Source of the DNA: Neisseriaceae bacterium
GTDB taxonomy: Bacteria; Pseudomonadota; Gammaproteobacteria; Burkholderiales; Neisseriaceae
Length of the DNA stretch: 5,039 nt
Reading direction: 5' to 3'
Assembly (NCBI GenBank): GCA_017518785.1
Contig: JAFWUA010000011.1
Location: 1 to 5,039, forward strand
Position 1 is the first letter of the stretch. The number at the start of each line of letters is the position of its first letter. Below, in pieces: positions 4,994 through 5,039 of this stretch. Both the position numbers and the translations under genes were made by a program. The notes beneath the pieces are model-generated. The model was not told the DNA's origin. It did no database searches and saw only the letters and a list, made by a program, of their open reading frames with translations.

Positions 4994-5039
4994 ATGAGAT
5001 TTGATAAATTAACAGCCAAGTTTCAGGCAGCCTTGCAGG
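4994..5039 (+). CDS. clpB: ATP-dependent disaggregase ClpB, first 15 codons (partial at right edge)
   Basis: The visible residues, MRFDKLTAKFQAALQ, match the highly conserved ClpB N-terminus (M-R-x-D-K-L-T-x-K-F-Q-x-A-L) and particularly that of betaproteobacterial ClpB. ClpB is a cytosolic hexameric AAA+ chaperone that works with DnaK to pull apart protein aggregates after heat stress. Only the very start of the N-terminal domain is in the window, so completeness cannot be judged. A strong Shine-Dalgarno and a heat-shock-like promoter candidate lie directly upstream, so it probably forms its own transcription unit, independent of the lemA-M48 genes. Confidence 0.85.
   Translation, partial: MRFDKLTAKFQAALQ

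Noticed and set aside
1989..5034. DNA uptake sequences of Neisseriaceae type
   Set aside because: Only partial matches were seen: GCCGTCTTAC at 1991 inside the aminotransferase remnant and AGGCAGCCTTGC near 5026 in clpB. Both are explained by coding sequence and neither is a full uptake sequence.

Overview
The window is AT-rich bacterial DNA with long homopolymer runs. It most resembles a member of the Neisseriaceae (Betaproteobacteria) or a close relative. This is inferred from recalled family sequences, not from a search. The phosphoglycolate phosphatase half of the first gene and the first 15 residues of ClpB at the right edge both read like Neisseria homologues. No intact Neisseria-type DNA uptake sequence was found, so the genus is left open.

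Layout, left to right. Positions 1-225 are intergenic and hold one 133-bp palindromic, MITE-like element (68-200), plus what looks like a decayed piece of a related repeat at the left edge. Positions 226-1542 (minus strand) encode a 438-residue protein in which a YcbL-like metallo-beta-lactamase hydrolase runs directly into a Gph-type phosphoglycolate phosphatase, joined at a run of ten T. Positions 1543-1745 are non-coding and carry the ribosome binding site and a weak candidate promoter for that gene. Positions 1746-2036 hold the frameshifted, truncated 5' end of a DegT/DnrJ/EryC1/StrS sugar aminotransferase gene. It ends at a second copy of the MITE (2037-2169), inverted relative to the first. 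Next come lemA (2255-2866) and, 12 bases later, an M48-family membrane metalloprotease gene (2879-4813). An in-frame TAA at 3866 cuts the protease gene in two, and all three predicted zinc ligands are replaced. The window ends with the start of clpB (4994 onward), preceded by a good promoter candidate with a sigma-32-like -35 element.

How the genes relate. LemA and M48 (HtpX-like) proteases are a recurrent gene pair in bacteria, and here the protease partner looks inactive. The MBL and Gph domains both act on small metabolites in detoxification or repair, and their fusion looks recent. The two inverted MITE copies bracket the fusion gene and the dead aminotransferase, which marks 1-2170 as a rearranged segment beside a more conserved lemA/M48/clpB segment.

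I see no CRISPR array, tRNA, rRNA, transposase, toxin-antitoxin pair or recognisable defence system. The most interesting signals are the LemA-linked protease without its metal site and the homopolymer-dependent MBL-Gph fusion.
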